Of a stretch of 64,000 nucleotides of DNA, positions 37,010 to 45,628 are shown one piece after another. The DNA comes from Brevibacillus brevis (GTDB lineage: Bacteria; Bacillota; Bacilli; Brevibacillales; Brevibacillaceae). Made by a program: the position numbers and the translations under genes. Position 1 is the first letter of the stretch, and the number at the start of each line of letters is the position of its first letter. The DNA is taken from positions 1,636,501 to 1,700,500 of the forward strand of contig NZ_CP134050.1 in assembly GCF_031583145.1 (NCBI RefSeq), in the 5' to 3' direction. Below the pieces are notes generated by a model that saw only the letters and a program-made list of their open reading frames with translations, had not been told where the DNA came from and made no database searches.

Positions 37010-37573
37010 ATGTTTCACATCGATCTATCCAAAATTGGAAAACGCATTCGCAAGGCGAGGCTGAGCCAAGGCTTCACTCAGCAGGAGCTGGCTGACCGAT
37101 GCGGGTTTACCAAGAGCCTCCTATCGAAAATTGAAAACGGACAAACAGCCTCCGCGGTGGCGACACTGTCAAAAATAGCCGATCATTTGAAAACACCGTT
37201 AGCCTGGTTTCTGGAGGAAGAGCGCGACGATTATCTCGTCCTGTCTCCGCAAAAGCAGCGCACCTCCAAGCTGGGAAGCAAGGAGATGGGCTACCTGTAC
37301 GAGACGTTGGCGAATCGTTCCCGTTTTAGCAAAATCGAACCGGTGCTGGTAACGGTTCCGGCTGACATGCCTGCGACGGAGCCATTCACGCACCCGGAGG
37401 AAGAGTTCATCTACATTGTGAGCGGAACGATCATCCTGTATTACGACGGGGAGAAGCACATCCTCGAGGAAGGGGACACCGCCTACTTTGCAGGGAGCAA
37501 GCCGCATATTTTTCTGCCTTACACGAGCGAGGAGGCGAAAGTGCTCAGCGTCTTCATTCAACCGTCCAGCTAG
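37010..37573 (+). CDS. XRE family regulator with cupin sensor domain
   Basis: 187 residues. N-terminal HTH: IGKRIRKARLSQGFTQQELADRCGFTKSLLSKIENGQTASAVATLSKIADHL. C-terminal cupin: FTHPEEEFIYIVSGTIILYYDGEKHILEEGDTAYF, the double-stranded beta-helix that binds a small effector. ATG 37010 is used because the promoter -10 lies at 36979-36984; GAAGGGG is unusually close to it. The matching palindrome in the 52.9-kb operon makes it a candidate controller of mevalonate/HMG use as well as of itself. Confidence 0.88.
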   Translation: MFHIDLSKIGKRIRKARLSQGFTQQELADRCGFTKSLLSKIENGQTASAVATLSKIADHLKTPLAWFLEEERDDYLVLSPQKQRTSKLGSKEMGYLYETLANRSRFSKIEPVLVTVPADMPATEPFTHPEEEFIYIVSGTIILYYDGEKHILEEGDTAYFAGSKPHIFLPYTSEEAKVLSVFIQPSS

Positions 37574-37606
37574 TGCGGTCGGGGAGGGGCATAGTCCACA
37601 CGAAAA

Positions 37607-37636
37607 GTACAGCAGACGAGGCTGTGCTTTTTTTTT
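37607..37636 (+). terminator. Terminator of the XRE-cupin gene
   Basis: GTACAGC (37607-37613) and GCTGTGC (37621-37627), followed by nine T. Confidence 0.85.
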
Positions 37637-37669
37637 GCGCCAAAAGGCATGGCGTAGCCAGCTTTTCAA
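37637..37669 (+). repeat. Two-hairpin repeat, partial copy D
   Basis: Only the second half (GCCAAAAGGCATGGCGTAGCC and a T-rich tail) is present, again immediately after a terminator T-run. The GATAGGAATT half is missing. Confidence 0.65.
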
Positions 37670-37743
37670 CATGTACGGATTCAGAAACAGAACAGGCCGC
37701 CATAGAGATTTTCTTATGGTTGTCCGCATAAGATGAAGTAGAC

Positions 37744-37797
37744 TTGACAATTCAGTCAATTCAGAATAGTATTAGGTCAGTGATAATTGGATCCAAT
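37744..37797 (+). promoter_or_regulatory. Promoter and GntR-type operator of the lactonase operon
   Basis: TTGACA (37744-37749), a 17-bp spacer and TAGTAT (37767-37772). A perfect 12-bp palindrome ATTGGATCCAAT follows at 37786-37797, just past the expected start point. The same motif lies in the promoter of the CoA-transferase operon. It equals the known VanR (GntR/FCD) operator sequence. About 160 bp of apparently untranslated leader separate it from the first gene. Confidence 0.8.
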
Positions 37798-37956
37798 ATA
37801 CAGGATTCAATAAATGCTCGTGAATGGATCTTTTATCGCGTTCATACGGGAGTGGACCCGCAGGAGGTGGTCGCTTCAAAGAAAGGAAGAGAGCGAGGCT
37901 TTTTCTGCAGTTTCTTGTGCCATGCCACGGAAACCATTTTCGAGGAGTGAGCGGTC

Positions 37957-38790
37957 ATGTCAAAACCAAAACTGTTTGTTCTTGACACCGGCAGAATGCA
38001 AATGGACAAAGGCTTTATGGTCTCCATGTACAATCCGGCATCTGTGAAAAACCCGAATCCTCCCGCAGAATTTATCGAGTTCCCGGTCTACGCTGTCTTA
38101 ATCGACCACCCGGATGGAAAGATCCTCTTTGACACCGGCTGCAACCCGGAAGGCATGGGCGAAAAAGGACGCTGGCCTGAGGGCGTGCAGCAGCTTTTCC
38201 CGCTGCAGATGTCGGAGGAGTGCTACCTGATCAACCGCCTGGCCCAGCTTCGCGTGCGGCCCGAGGACATCAAGTACGTCGTTGCCTCACACCTGCATCT
38301 GGACCACGCGGGATGCCTGGAAATGTTTACGAACGCCACGATCATCGTGCATGAGACCGAGCTTGCCAACACCATGAAAACGTACGCCATCAACAAGGAC
38401 ATGGGCGCCTACGTCTGGGCGGATATCGACGCATGGGTGAAAAACGGTCTGAACTGGAAGACGATCCGTCCCAAGGAAGAGGAAGTGCCGCTCGTAGACG
38501 GCGTAAAAATTCTCAACTTCGGCGCGGGCCACGCCTGGGGCATGCTCGGCTTGCACGTCGAGCTGCCGGGGACGGGTGGAATCATCCTGGCGTCCGACGC
38601 CGTCTACTCGGCCGAAAACTACGGGCCTCCGATCAAAATACCGGGCATCATTTACGATTCGGTCGGTTTTGTAAGCACAGTCGAGCGGATCAAGGAATAT
38701 GCGGCCCGGACGAATTCGCAGGTCTGGTTCGGACACGACAGCGAGCAGTTCCGGAAGTTTATCAAGTCGACGGAAGGGTTTTACGAATAA
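37957..38790 (+). CDS. Metallo-beta-lactamase fold lactonase (AHL lactonase-like)
   Basis: 277 residues, starting behind CGAGGAG. The di-zinc motif is SHLHLDHAG; further ligands are likely in the GAGHAWG histidine, ASDAVYS and WFGHDSEQF. The overall length and the N-terminal FVLDTGRMQMDKG resemble the AiiA/AttM lactonase branch. In Agrobacterium AttM/BlcC is a gamma-butyrolactonase partnered with an alcohol and an aldehyde dehydrogenase, exactly the kinds of genes that follow here. I therefore favour a catabolic lactonase over quorum quenching. First gene of the operon. Confidence 0.85.
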   Translation: MSKPKLFVLDTGRMQMDKGFMVSMYNPASVKNPNPPAEFIEFPVYAVLIDHPDGKILFDTGCNPEGMGEKGRWPEGVQQLFPLQMSEECYLINRLAQLRVRPEDIKYVVASHLHLDHAGCLEMFTNATIIVHETELANTMKTYAINKDMGAYVWADIDAWVKNGLNWKTIRPKEEEVPLVDGVKILNFGAGHAWGMLGLHVELPGTGGIILASDAVYSAENYGPPIKIPGIIYDSVGFVSTVERIKEYAARTNSQVWFGHDSEQFRKFIKSTEGFYE

Positions 38791-38817
38791 TCCCGTGCGA
38801 GATTGGAGGTCAGGAGC

Positions 38818-39906
38818 ATGAAAGGAAAAGTAGCGGTCATGAGTGAACCCGGCAAGCTGTCGTTTGCCGAATACGGTCTGCCTCAGCCAGGTCCGGGAGC
38901 GGTCTTGGTAAAAGTAGTCCGGACGAATGTGTGCGGCTCGGAGCTGCACATCTGGCAAGGGCATCACCCGACGAAGAAGTCCGGCGTGATGGGGCATGAG
39001 ATGGTCGGTGAAATCGCTGCGCTGGGAGAAGGCGTGGAAACGGATTATGCAGGCAATCCCGTGCAGGTAGGAGACCGCGTCGCCGCCGCGTACTTCATTA
39101 CGTGCCGAAAGTGCGCTCCCTGCCAGCAAGGTCAGCTGCACCTTTGCGAAAACGCTTACAGGCATTGGGTGAAAGATCCGGAAGAAGCCCCGCACTTCCA
39201 CGGTACGTTCGGCACCCATTACTATCTGCCGCCGGACCAGTACTTTTACAAGGTCCCTGACAACGTGCCGGATTCTGCTGCGGCAAGCGCCAACTGCGCG
39301 CTTTCGCAGGTGTACTTCGGGATCGACAAGACGGGTGTGCGTTACGGCGATACCGTCGTCATCCAGGGGGCGGGTGGCCTGGGGCTGAACGCGAGCGCGG
39401 TGGCCAAGGAATACGGCGCGACGGTCATCTGCATCGATAGCGTCACCAGCCGTCTGGAAAAGGCGAGACTGTTCGGTGCCGACCATCTGATCCACATGGG
39501 CGAATACGACACGGTAGAAAAACGGGTGAAAGCCGTGCAGGAGCTGACAGGCGGTAAAGGGGCCGACGTCTGCATGGAGCTGACGGGGGTGCCGGCAGCG
39601 CTGAATGAAGGCATCAACCTGCTTCGCTACGGAGGCAAATACATCAGCATTGGCAACATCTCCCCCGGCCAGATGACGCCGTTCGACCCGGGGCTGATGA
39701 CGCGCAAGGCGCTGACGATCTACTCGTACATGCGTTACGACCCGTGGTATCTGAACAAGGCTCTTGCATTCATCTCCAAAAACATCGGGAAGTACCCGTT
39801 CGACGAGCTGCTGGATGCCGAATTCGATCTCGAGGACGTCCATATCGCGCTCGACAAGTCGGCGGCGCGGGAGATCACACGGGCCACGATCGTTGCCAAC
39901 CGATAG
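38818..39906 (+). CDS. Zinc-dependent alcohol dehydrogenase (MDR family)
   Basis: 362 residues. Catalytic-zinc region CGSELHIWQGHHP and GVMGHEMVGE; structural-zinc cysteines in CRKCAPCQQGQLHLC; Rossmann motif VVIQGAGGLGLNASAVAKEYGA followed by CIDS. ATG 38818 has GGAGG 9 bp upstream. It lies 27 bp after the lactonase gene and 54 bp before the aldehyde dehydrogenase gene. Inferred step: oxidation of the hydroxy acid released by the lactonase to an aldehyde. Confidence 0.9.
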   Translation: MKGKVAVMSEPGKLSFAEYGLPQPGPGAVLVKVVRTNVCGSELHIWQGHHPTKKSGVMGHEMVGEIAALGEGVETDYAGNPVQVGDRVAAAYFITCRKCAPCQQGQLHLCENAYRHWVKDPEEAPHFHGTFGTHYYLPPDQYFYKVPDNVPDSAAASANCALSQVYFGIDKTGVRYGDTVVIQGAGGLGLNASAVAKEYGATVICIDSVTSRLEKARLFGADHLIHMGEYDTVEKRVKAVQELTGGKGADVCMELTGVPAALNEGINLLRYGGKYISIGNISPGQMTPFDPGLMTRKALTIYSYMRYDPWYLNKALAFISKNIGKYPFDELLDAEFDLEDVHIALDKSAAREITRATIVANR

Positions 39907-39960
39907 GAGACTGCTGCCGAAGCCTATAGGAAAGAAAAGCAGGAGAGGACGAGGGCGCAC

Positions 39961-41403
39961 ATGAACCATCTGCACATGTACATCGGCGGAAGCTGGACGG
40001 ACAGCGCTTCCGGCGAAGTGATCACGACCATCAATCCGGCAACGAAGGAGCCTTTGGCCACTTTTCCCCGGGGAAATCAGGACGATGTGGACCGGGCGGT
40101 GAAAGCGGCCCGGGAGACCTTTGAATCGGCTGCGTGGCGGGAAATTCTGCCGGCCGAAAGAGGACGAATGCTGCTTCGCCTCTGCCAGCTCATTCGCGAG
40201 CAAAAAGACGAGCTGGCCCAGCTGGAGACCCTGGACACAGGCAAGCCGCTTGTGCAGGCGCTGGCGGACGTGGAAGTGGCGGCACGCTACTGCGAGTACT
40301 ACGCGGGTGTGGCCGACAAGATTTTGGGAGAAACCATCCCGATCCGAGCGGACATCCTGAACTACACGATCCGCGAGCCGCTTGGCGTCACTGCGCACAT
40401 CGTGCCGTGGAACTACCCGATCCAGATCGCTGTACGCAGTCTGGCGCCGGCGGTAGCGGCGGGCAACACCGTCGTCATGAAGCCTGCCGAGGATACCCCG
40501 ATGACGGCGCTGCGCATCGCGGACCTGTGCGAAAAGGCGGGATTTCCGGCCGGGGTCGTGAACATCGTGACCGGTTACGGCACGGAGGCAGGTGCTGCTT
40601 TGGCCGCTCATCCCGATATCGACCACATCACGTTCACAGGTTCGGTCGCGACCGGGATATCCATTATGAAAACGGCAGCGCAGCAGATCAAGCCCGTGAC
40701 GCTCGAGCTCGGTGGCAAGTCGCCCAATATCGTGTTCGCCGACGCCGACCTGGATGAGGCTGCCCAGTGGGTCGTCCGTTCCATCACCCAAAATGCAGGA
40801 CAGACTTGCTCGGCAGGTTCGCGTCTGCTGGTGGAGGAATCCATTCGCGAGGAGTTTGTCGCCAAGGTCGCAGGCCACATGTCAGGGCTGCGAATCGGCT
40901 CAGGGCTGGACGGCGCGGATATTGGCCCGATCATTTCGGAGAAGCAGCTCGCACGGATCGAGTCCTACATGCAGGTGGCCCGGGAGGACGGAGCGACCAT
41001 TCGCATCGGGGGACGCAGGCATACCGAAGCCGGGGATGGTTTCTTTTTCGAGCCGACCGTCATCGAAGCGGTCACGCCGCAGGGCAGATTGGCGCAGGAG
41101 GAAATTTTCGGGCCTGTGCTCGTCGTATTGCCGTTCACGACCAAAGAGGAGGCACTCGCGATCGCCAATGGCACAGAATACGGACTGGTCACGGGAGTGT
41201 GGACCTCCGACATCAACAAGGCGCATTGGCTCGCCAGCCGAGTCAAGTCCGGCCAGGTGTTCGTCAATAACTACGGGGCGGGCGGAGGCGTCGAGATGAC
41301 GTTTGGCGGATATCGCAAGAGCGGCTTCGGCCGGGAAAAGGGCCTGGAAGCGCTGAAGTATTATACACAGGTGAAAAACGTCGCCGTAAAAATAAACGGG
41401 TAA
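39961..41403 (+). CDS. NAD-dependent aldehyde dehydrogenase
   Basis: 480 residues. ALDH hallmarks: VPWNYPIQIAVRSLAPAVAAGN, FTGSVATGISIM, catalytic Glu in LELGGKSPNIVFADAD, catalytic Cys in NAGQTCSAGSR and FGGYRKSGFGREKG near the end. Closest in style to betaine-aldehyde/semialdehyde dehydrogenases. AGGAGAGG precedes ATG 39961. Third enzyme of a lactonase-alcohol-aldehyde set; with a semialdehyde as substrate its product would be a dicarboxylate, which the next operon could take over. Confidence 0.92.
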   Translation: MNHLHMYIGGSWTDSASGEVITTINPATKEPLATFPRGNQDDVDRAVKAARETFESAAWREILPAERGRMLLRLCQLIREQKDELAQLETLDTGKPLVQALADVEVAARYCEYYAGVADKILGETIPIRADILNYTIREPLGVTAHIVPWNYPIQIAVRSLAPAVAAGNTVVMKPAEDTPMTALRIADLCEKAGFPAGVVNIVTGYGTEAGAALAAHPDIDHITFTGSVATGISIMKTAAQQIKPVTLELGGKSPNIVFADADLDEAAQWVVRSITQNAGQTCSAGSRLLVEESIREEFVAKVAGHMSGLRIGSGLDGADIGPIISEKQLARIESYMQVAREDGATIRIGGRRHTEAGDGFFFEPTVIEAVTPQGRLAQEEIFGPVLVVLPFTTKEEALAIANGTEYGLVTGVWTSDINKAHWLASRVKSGQVFVNNYGAGGGVEMTFGGYRKSGFGREKGLEALKYYTQVKNVAVKING

Positions 41404-41410
41404 CCAGATT

Positions 41411-41434
41411 GCCCCCCGCCTTCCAACGGGGGGC
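41411..41434 (+). terminator. GC hairpin after the aldehyde dehydrogenase gene
   Basis: GCCCCCC (41411-41417) pairs with GGGGGGC (41428-41434). It lacks a T-run, so it may act as a weak terminator or an RNA stabiliser rather than a full stop between the two operons. Confidence 0.5.
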
Positions 41435-41438
41435 ATGA

Positions 41439-41468
41439 TTCACAGCAACATTGGATCCAAAATACAAT
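41439..41468 (+). promoter_or_regulatory. Promoter and GntR-type operator of the CoA-transferase operon
   Basis: TTCACA (41439-41444), an 18-bp spacer and TACAAT (41463-41468). The spacer contains ATTGGATCCAA (41450-41460), the same motif as at 37786, so bound repressor would block polymerase. Confidence 0.72.
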
Positions 41469-41501
41469 TTTCGTAGAGAGAACCGAGCAGGGGGGATAGG
41501 G

Positions 41502-42683
41502 ATGACGCGTCCATTGGATGGGATCACGGTAGTCGCGTTGGAGCAGGCTGTCGCAGCGCCGTTTGCGACCCGCCAATTAGCGGAGCTGGGTGCGAGAGTA
41601 ATCAAGATCGAACGGCCCAAAGTCGGGGACTTTGCCCGTCATTACGATACGACAGTAAACGGGATGTCGAGCCACTTTGTGTGGTGCAACCATTCGAAAG
41701 AGTCGCTCACCTTGAACGTCAAGCAGCCGGAGGCGAAGGAAATTCTGGATAGGCTCCTGTCTGGCGCTGATGTGTTCATTCAAAACTTCGGCCCCGGCGC
41801 AATCGACCGTCTGGGCTTCGGAATCGACGTATTGAAGGAGAAGTACCCGCAATTGATCATCTGCAGCATTTCCGGCTACGGGGAAAACGGGCCATATCGG
41901 GAAAAGAAGGCGTACGATCTGCTCGTCCAATGCGAGGCAGGTCTCGTCTCCGTGACAGGGTCGGAGGATGTCCCATCCAAAGTAGGGATCTCCGTAGCGG
42001 ACATCGCAGCGGGCATGTACGCCTACACCGGCATTTTGTCGGCGTTGATCGCCCGTAGCAAGACCGGGAAGGGAAGCGTGCTGGAAATCTCCATGCTCGA
42101 GGCATTGGGCGAGTGGATGGGATTTCCGCTTTATTATACGAAGTACAGCGGGACGGAGCCGAAGCGAAACGGAGCCAGCCACGCGACGATTTACCCGTAC
42201 GGACCTTTTCGGACGGGAGGAGGCAAGACGGTGTTTCTGGCGATCCAGAACGAGCGGGAGTGGGTAGCGTTTTGCGAGCAAGTCATGCAGCGTCCGCAGC
42301 TCGCGGCAGATCCGCGGTTCGCGACCAATTCGGATCGGCTGGCAAACAACCGCGAGCTCCAAGCGATGATCGACGAGGTGTTCTCGCAGCTCACGGCGGA
42401 GGAGGCCATCGCTCGCCTGGAGCAAGCCAAGATTGCCAACGCACGGCTCAACACCGTGCAGGACTTCTGGGAGCATCCACAGCTCGCGGCGCGCAACCGC
42501 TGGCGGCAGGTCGACTCGCCGGTCGGGCCCGTGCCGAGTCTCCTCCCGCCCGTCACGATGGAAGGGGTGGAGCCGTTCATGGGGCCGATCCCGGAAGTCG
42601 GCCAGCACAATTACAAAATCCTCACGGAATGCGGCTATGCCGAGGATACGATCCGTGCGTGGGAAGAAGCAGGTGTCCTGTAG
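41502..42683 (+). CDS. CaiB/BaiF (class III) CoA-transferase
   Basis: 393 residues. Family start LDGITVVALEQAVAAPFATRQLAELGARVIKIERP, conserved NHSKESLTLNVKQPEAKEIL, and the catalytic aspartate in KAYDLLVQCEAGLVSVTG. C-terminal LLPPVTMEG. It moves CoA between two acids through a glutamyl/aspartyl thioester; succinyl-CoA is a frequent donor. ATG 41502 follows GGGGGGA. The next gene starts directly after its stop. The adjacent CitE-like lyase suggests the acceptor is a 2- or 3-hydroxy dicarboxylate such as malate or citramalate (inference). Confidence 0.9.
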   Translation: MTRPLDGITVVALEQAVAAPFATRQLAELGARVIKIERPKVGDFARHYDTTVNGMSSHFVWCNHSKESLTLNVKQPEAKEILDRLLSGADVFIQNFGPGAIDRLGFGIDVLKEKYPQLIICSISGYGENGPYREKKAYDLLVQCEAGLVSVTGSEDVPSKVGISVADIAAGMYAYTGILSALIARSKTGKGSVLEISMLEALGEWMGFPLYYTKYSGTEPKRNGASHATIYPYGPFRTGGGKTVFLAIQNEREWVAFCEQVMQRPQLAADPRFATNSDRLANNRELQAMIDEVFSQLTAEEAIARLEQAKIANARLNTVQDFWEHPQLAARNRWRQVDSPVGPVPSLLPPVTMEGVEPFMGPIPEVGQHNYKILTECGYAEDTIRAWEEAGVL

Positions 42684-43604
42684 ATGAAGCAAATGCGCAC
42701 ATGGATGTTCGTCCCCGGAATCGACGAGCGAAAAATGGCAAAGGCCTCCCAGCTTCCCGTCGATGCCGTCATTTACGATCTGGAGGATGCCGTCGCGGCG
42801 AATGAAAAAGCGTCAGCGAGGCAGCTGGTGAAAGCCCAGCTCCAGTCGGCGCCCGGAAGCAATGGTACGCCGGCCCGATACGTGCGGGTCAACGCCGCAG
42901 ACAGTCCTTTTTTCGCGGAAGATGTACAGGAAGTTTGCGGGGCATATCTGTCCGGGATTGTCCTGCCCAAGGCGGAAGAAGCAAGCGCCATCGCGAGGCT
43001 GGAGGCGCTGCTGGATGAGTGGCGGGGGAATGGATTTGCGGACAGCGAAAGGCAAGTAGGGACGGTGGAAATCGTGCCGTTGATTGAGTCGGCTCGCGGT
43101 CTGTACCACGCCTACGAGATCGCCAGGGCGAGCAAGCGGATCAAACGGCTGATGTTTGGTTCCATCGATTTTGCCCTCGACATTCAGGCGGATCTGACAA
43201 GGGACGGACAGGAGCTGCTTTTCGCGCGATCCCAGCTGGTCGTCGTCTCGCGAGCGGCAGGCATCGGCGGGCCGATCGACGCCGTGTTTCCGGACGTGCA
43301 CGATACGGAGGGACTGGCCGGCGAGGCAAGACGGGCCAGACATCTGGGCTTTCAAGGCAAGCTGCTCATTCACCCGAATCAAATCGGGCCGGTACGGGAG
43401 GTGTTCGCTCCTGTCCCTGAACAGGTCGCCGAAGCGGAGCAGATCGTAGCAGCCTTCGAGGAAGCGCTGGCGGTCGGGGTGGGCAGCATTCAGGTCGGCG
43501 GAAAGCTGGTCGACGCGCCCGTCTATGAACGAGCGAAGCGAACGATTGAGGAAGCGCGAGAGATCTCCCTTCTGACTAACCCAATCCGAGGTGAAGAGCG
43601 ATGA
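42684..43604 (+). CDS. HpcH/HpaI aldolase/citrate lyase (CitE-like) family protein
   Basis: 306 residues of the CitE-like TIM barrel: MRTWMFVPGIDERKMAKASQL, metal-binding acidic VIYDLEDAV, VEIVPLIESARGL with the conserved glutamate, MFGSIDFALDI and LIHPNQI. Members cleave malyl-CoA, citramalyl-CoA or HMG-like CoA esters to acetyl-CoA and an oxo-acid. With the CoA-transferase immediately upstream, malyl-CoA or citramalyl-CoA lyase activity is the natural reading. ATG directly follows the previous stop; its own stop overlaps the next start. Confidence 0.9.
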   Translation: MKQMRTWMFVPGIDERKMAKASQLPVDAVIYDLEDAVAANEKASARQLVKAQLQSAPGSNGTPARYVRVNAADSPFFAEDVQEVCGAYLSGIVLPKAEEASAIARLEALLDEWRGNGFADSERQVGTVEIVPLIESARGLYHAYEIARASKRIKRLMFGSIDFALDIQADLTRDGQELLFARSQLVVVSRAAGIGGPIDAVFPDVHDTEGLAGEARRARHLGFQGKLLIHPNQIGPVREVFAPVPEQVAEAEQIVAAFEEALAVGVGSIQVGGKLVDAPVYERAKRTIEEAREISLLTNPIRGEER

Positions 43605-44950
43605 GTGTAAGCAAGGAGTTCGCCCGCTACGTGACCGGGCTTGCCTATGGCAACATGCCTGCGGAAGTGGCATCGTTTGCGAAAATCTGCATCCTGGATT
43701 GGCTGGGCTCCGCACTGGCTGGGGCCGACAAGCCGCCGATCCAAATGATGGCGCAGGTCGTCCATGAGCTCGGAGGGGAGAAGCAGGCGACGCTCCTGAC
43801 CGGCGGCAGGTCTTCCGTGACCCAGGCAGCTTTGGTAAACGGCGCGGCGAGCCACATCGTCGAGCTGGACGACATCCACAAGGCCTCTATTATCCACGCG
43901 GGTACGGTGGTGATTCCTGCGGCGCTCGCGATTGCCGAGTGGAAGCAAAAGAGCGGCCGGGAGCTGATCGAGGCTGTCGTGGCGGGCTATGAGGTCTGCT
44001 ACCGGATCGGGGAGGCCGTCTCTCCATCCCATTACTACTTCTGGCACAATACGGCCACCTGCGGTACGTTCGGTGCGGCTGTGGCCGCGAGCAAGCTGCT
44101 TGGTCTGTGCGAGGAGAAGATCGTCCATGCGCTGGGGAGCGCCGGGACGCAGGCAGCGGGACTGTGGGAGTTTATCGAGGATGGGGCGATGTCCAAACAG
44201 CTGCATCCGGGCAAAGCGGCCATGAACGGCATATTGGCCGCGCTGTTGGCCGACCGGGGCTTTACCGGAGCGAGCAGGATTTTGGAGGGGGATCGCGGGT
44301 TTGTCCGCGCTATGTCGCAGGAGGCGGATCCCGAGCGGATGACGGAAGGCCTCGGCACCACGTACAAGATCATGGAAAACTCGTTTAAAATCCACGCTTC
44401 CTGCAGACATACCCACCATGCGATCGATCTGGTCGTGGAGATGGTCTCCCGCTACGGAATCGCATGGCGAGACGTGGAAAAAATCCGAGTACAAACGTAC
44501 CAGGTCGCCCTGACGATCACGGACAACCCCGAGCCAGCGAGCGTCTACGCGGCAAAGTTCAGCCTGCAGTACTGCGTCGCGCTGGCGCTGGTCAAAGGGA
44601 GTGCAGGACTGTCGGATTTTACCGAGGAAGCCCTCCATGATCCGGACATACGAGAGCTCATGCGCCGGGTGGAAGTTTCCGTCGATCCGGACATCCATGC
44701 GCGCTATCCCGGGAAATGGGAAGCGGCTGTCGAGCTCGTGCTGGCAGACGGCACGACCATGCAGCAGCATGCGGAATATCCGAAGGGCGATCCGGAAAAT
44801 CCGGTGACACACAAAGAGATCGTGCGAAAGTTCCGGGCGATGGCGGCAGATCAGCCGCAGGACAAGATCGACCACTTCCTGGACGTGATCGGGAGGCTGG
44901 AGCAAGTCCCCGACGTGACGATGCTTTTTGCCCAGATGAAAGGGAGGTAA
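43601..44950 (+). CDS. MmgE/PrpD family protein
   Basis: 449 residues: VTGLAYGNMPAEVASFAKICILDWLGSALAG at the N terminus, AALVNGAASHIVELDDIHKASIIHAG (the family's HxxDxDD-like segment), SHYYFWHNTATCGTFGAAVAAS and FKIHASCRHTHHAIDLV. Known members are 2-methylcitrate dehydratase, cis-aconitate decarboxylase and an iminodisuccinate epimerase, so a dehydratase, decarboxylase or isomerase of a di- or tricarboxylate is likely. No prpB or prpC lies nearby. ATGA overlap with the CitE-like gene. Confidence 0.9.
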   Translation: MSVSKEFARYVTGLAYGNMPAEVASFAKICILDWLGSALAGADKPPIQMMAQVVHELGGEKQATLLTGGRSSVTQAALVNGAASHIVELDDIHKASIIHAGTVVIPAALAIAEWKQKSGRELIEAVVAGYEVCYRIGEAVSPSHYYFWHNTATCGTFGAAVAASKLLGLCEEKIVHALGSAGTQAAGLWEFIEDGAMSKQLHPGKAAMNGILAALLADRGFTGASRILEGDRGFVRAMSQEADPERMTEGLGTTYKIMENSFKIHASCRHTHHAIDLVVEMVSRYGIAWRDVEKIRVQTYQVALTITDNPEPASVYAAKFSLQYCVALALVKGSAGLSDFTEEALHDPDIRELMRRVEVSVDPDIHARYPGKWEAAVELVLADGTTMQQHAEYPKGDPENPVTHKEIVRKFRAMAADQPQDKIDHFLDVIGRLEQVPDVTMLFAQMKGR

Positions 44951-44954
44951 GAGT

Positions 44955-45599
44955 GTGAATGCGAGCAAGGCGGTTTCCGTTTCCACTCCTTTGATGCACC
45001 ATCATTTTTTGCTCTCCAGGATGCACTCTCTGGCAGGAATCGTGCCGCTGGGTGCCTTTCTGATCGAGCATTTCTATTCCAATGCCGTCGCGCTTCTGGG
45101 GGCGTCGGCCTACAACAGGCAGGTGGCGACGCTGCAGGGCATCCCCTTGGTGTGGGTGCTCGAGATCGTTTTCATTCTGATCCCCTTGCTGTACCACGCG
45201 GGGTATGGGATCTATCTGGCCACGCTCTCCCGAAACAATACCCGCGACTATGGATACCCGAGCAACTGGCGGTTTTTGCTCCAGCGGGTGAGCGGGATCG
45301 TGACCCTTCTGTTTGTGCTCTACCACGTCTGGAGCTTCCGGCTGAAAAGCGCCTTCTTCGGCACGGATGTCAGCTTTGATGCTGTCTCCGGACATTTGTC
45401 GCATGCGTGGATACTTGCCTTTTACGTCCTGGGGATTCTCTCTACGACGTTTCATTTCACCAATGGCTTGTGGTCTGGTCTGATCACATGGGGCATCACC
45501 ACGGGGCCGCGTGCCCAGCAGATTTCGGGAAAGGTGTCGCTGCTGCTGTTTGTGCTGCTCAGTCTGGTCGGGCTGGCGAGCCTGATTGCATTTGTTTAG
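44955..45599 (+). CDS. sdhC: Succinate dehydrogenase cytochrome b558 subunit (second-copy type)
   Basis: 214 residues, five transmembrane helices, Bacillus-type SdhC: FLLSRMHSLAGIVPLGAFLIEHF, LEIVFILIPLLYHAGYGIYL, YPSNWRFLLQRVSGIVTLLFVLYHVW, ILAFYVLGILSTTFHFTNGLW and the last LLLFVLLSLVGLASLIAFV. Histidines in several helices fit the two haem b groups and menaquinone site. GTG start with AAAGGGAGG upstream. Membrane anchor for the SdhAB encoded next. Confidence 0.92.
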   Translation: MNASKAVSVSTPLMHHHFLLSRMHSLAGIVPLGAFLIEHFYSNAVALLGASAYNRQVATLQGIPLVWVLEIVFILIPLLYHAGYGIYLATLSRNNTRDYGYPSNWRFLLQRVSGIVTLLFVLYHVWSFRLKSAFFGTDVSFDAVSGHLSHAWILAFYVLGILSTTFHFTNGLWSGLITWGITTGPRAQQISGKVSLLLFVLLSLVGLASLIAFV

Positions 45600-45628
45600 C
45601 GCTTTTCGAAAAGGGTGGGTGAAGAGAG

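Noticed and set aside
37957..38790. Lactonase as a dedicated quorum-quenching enzyme
   Set aside because: Possible biochemically, but the operon with alcohol and aldehyde dehydrogenases and a dicarboxylate pathway points to catabolism.
38287..40878. 863-codon open frame on the minus strand
   Set aside because: It lies opposite the lactonase, alcohol and aldehyde dehydrogenase genes, has no recognisable domain and is a codon-bias shadow.
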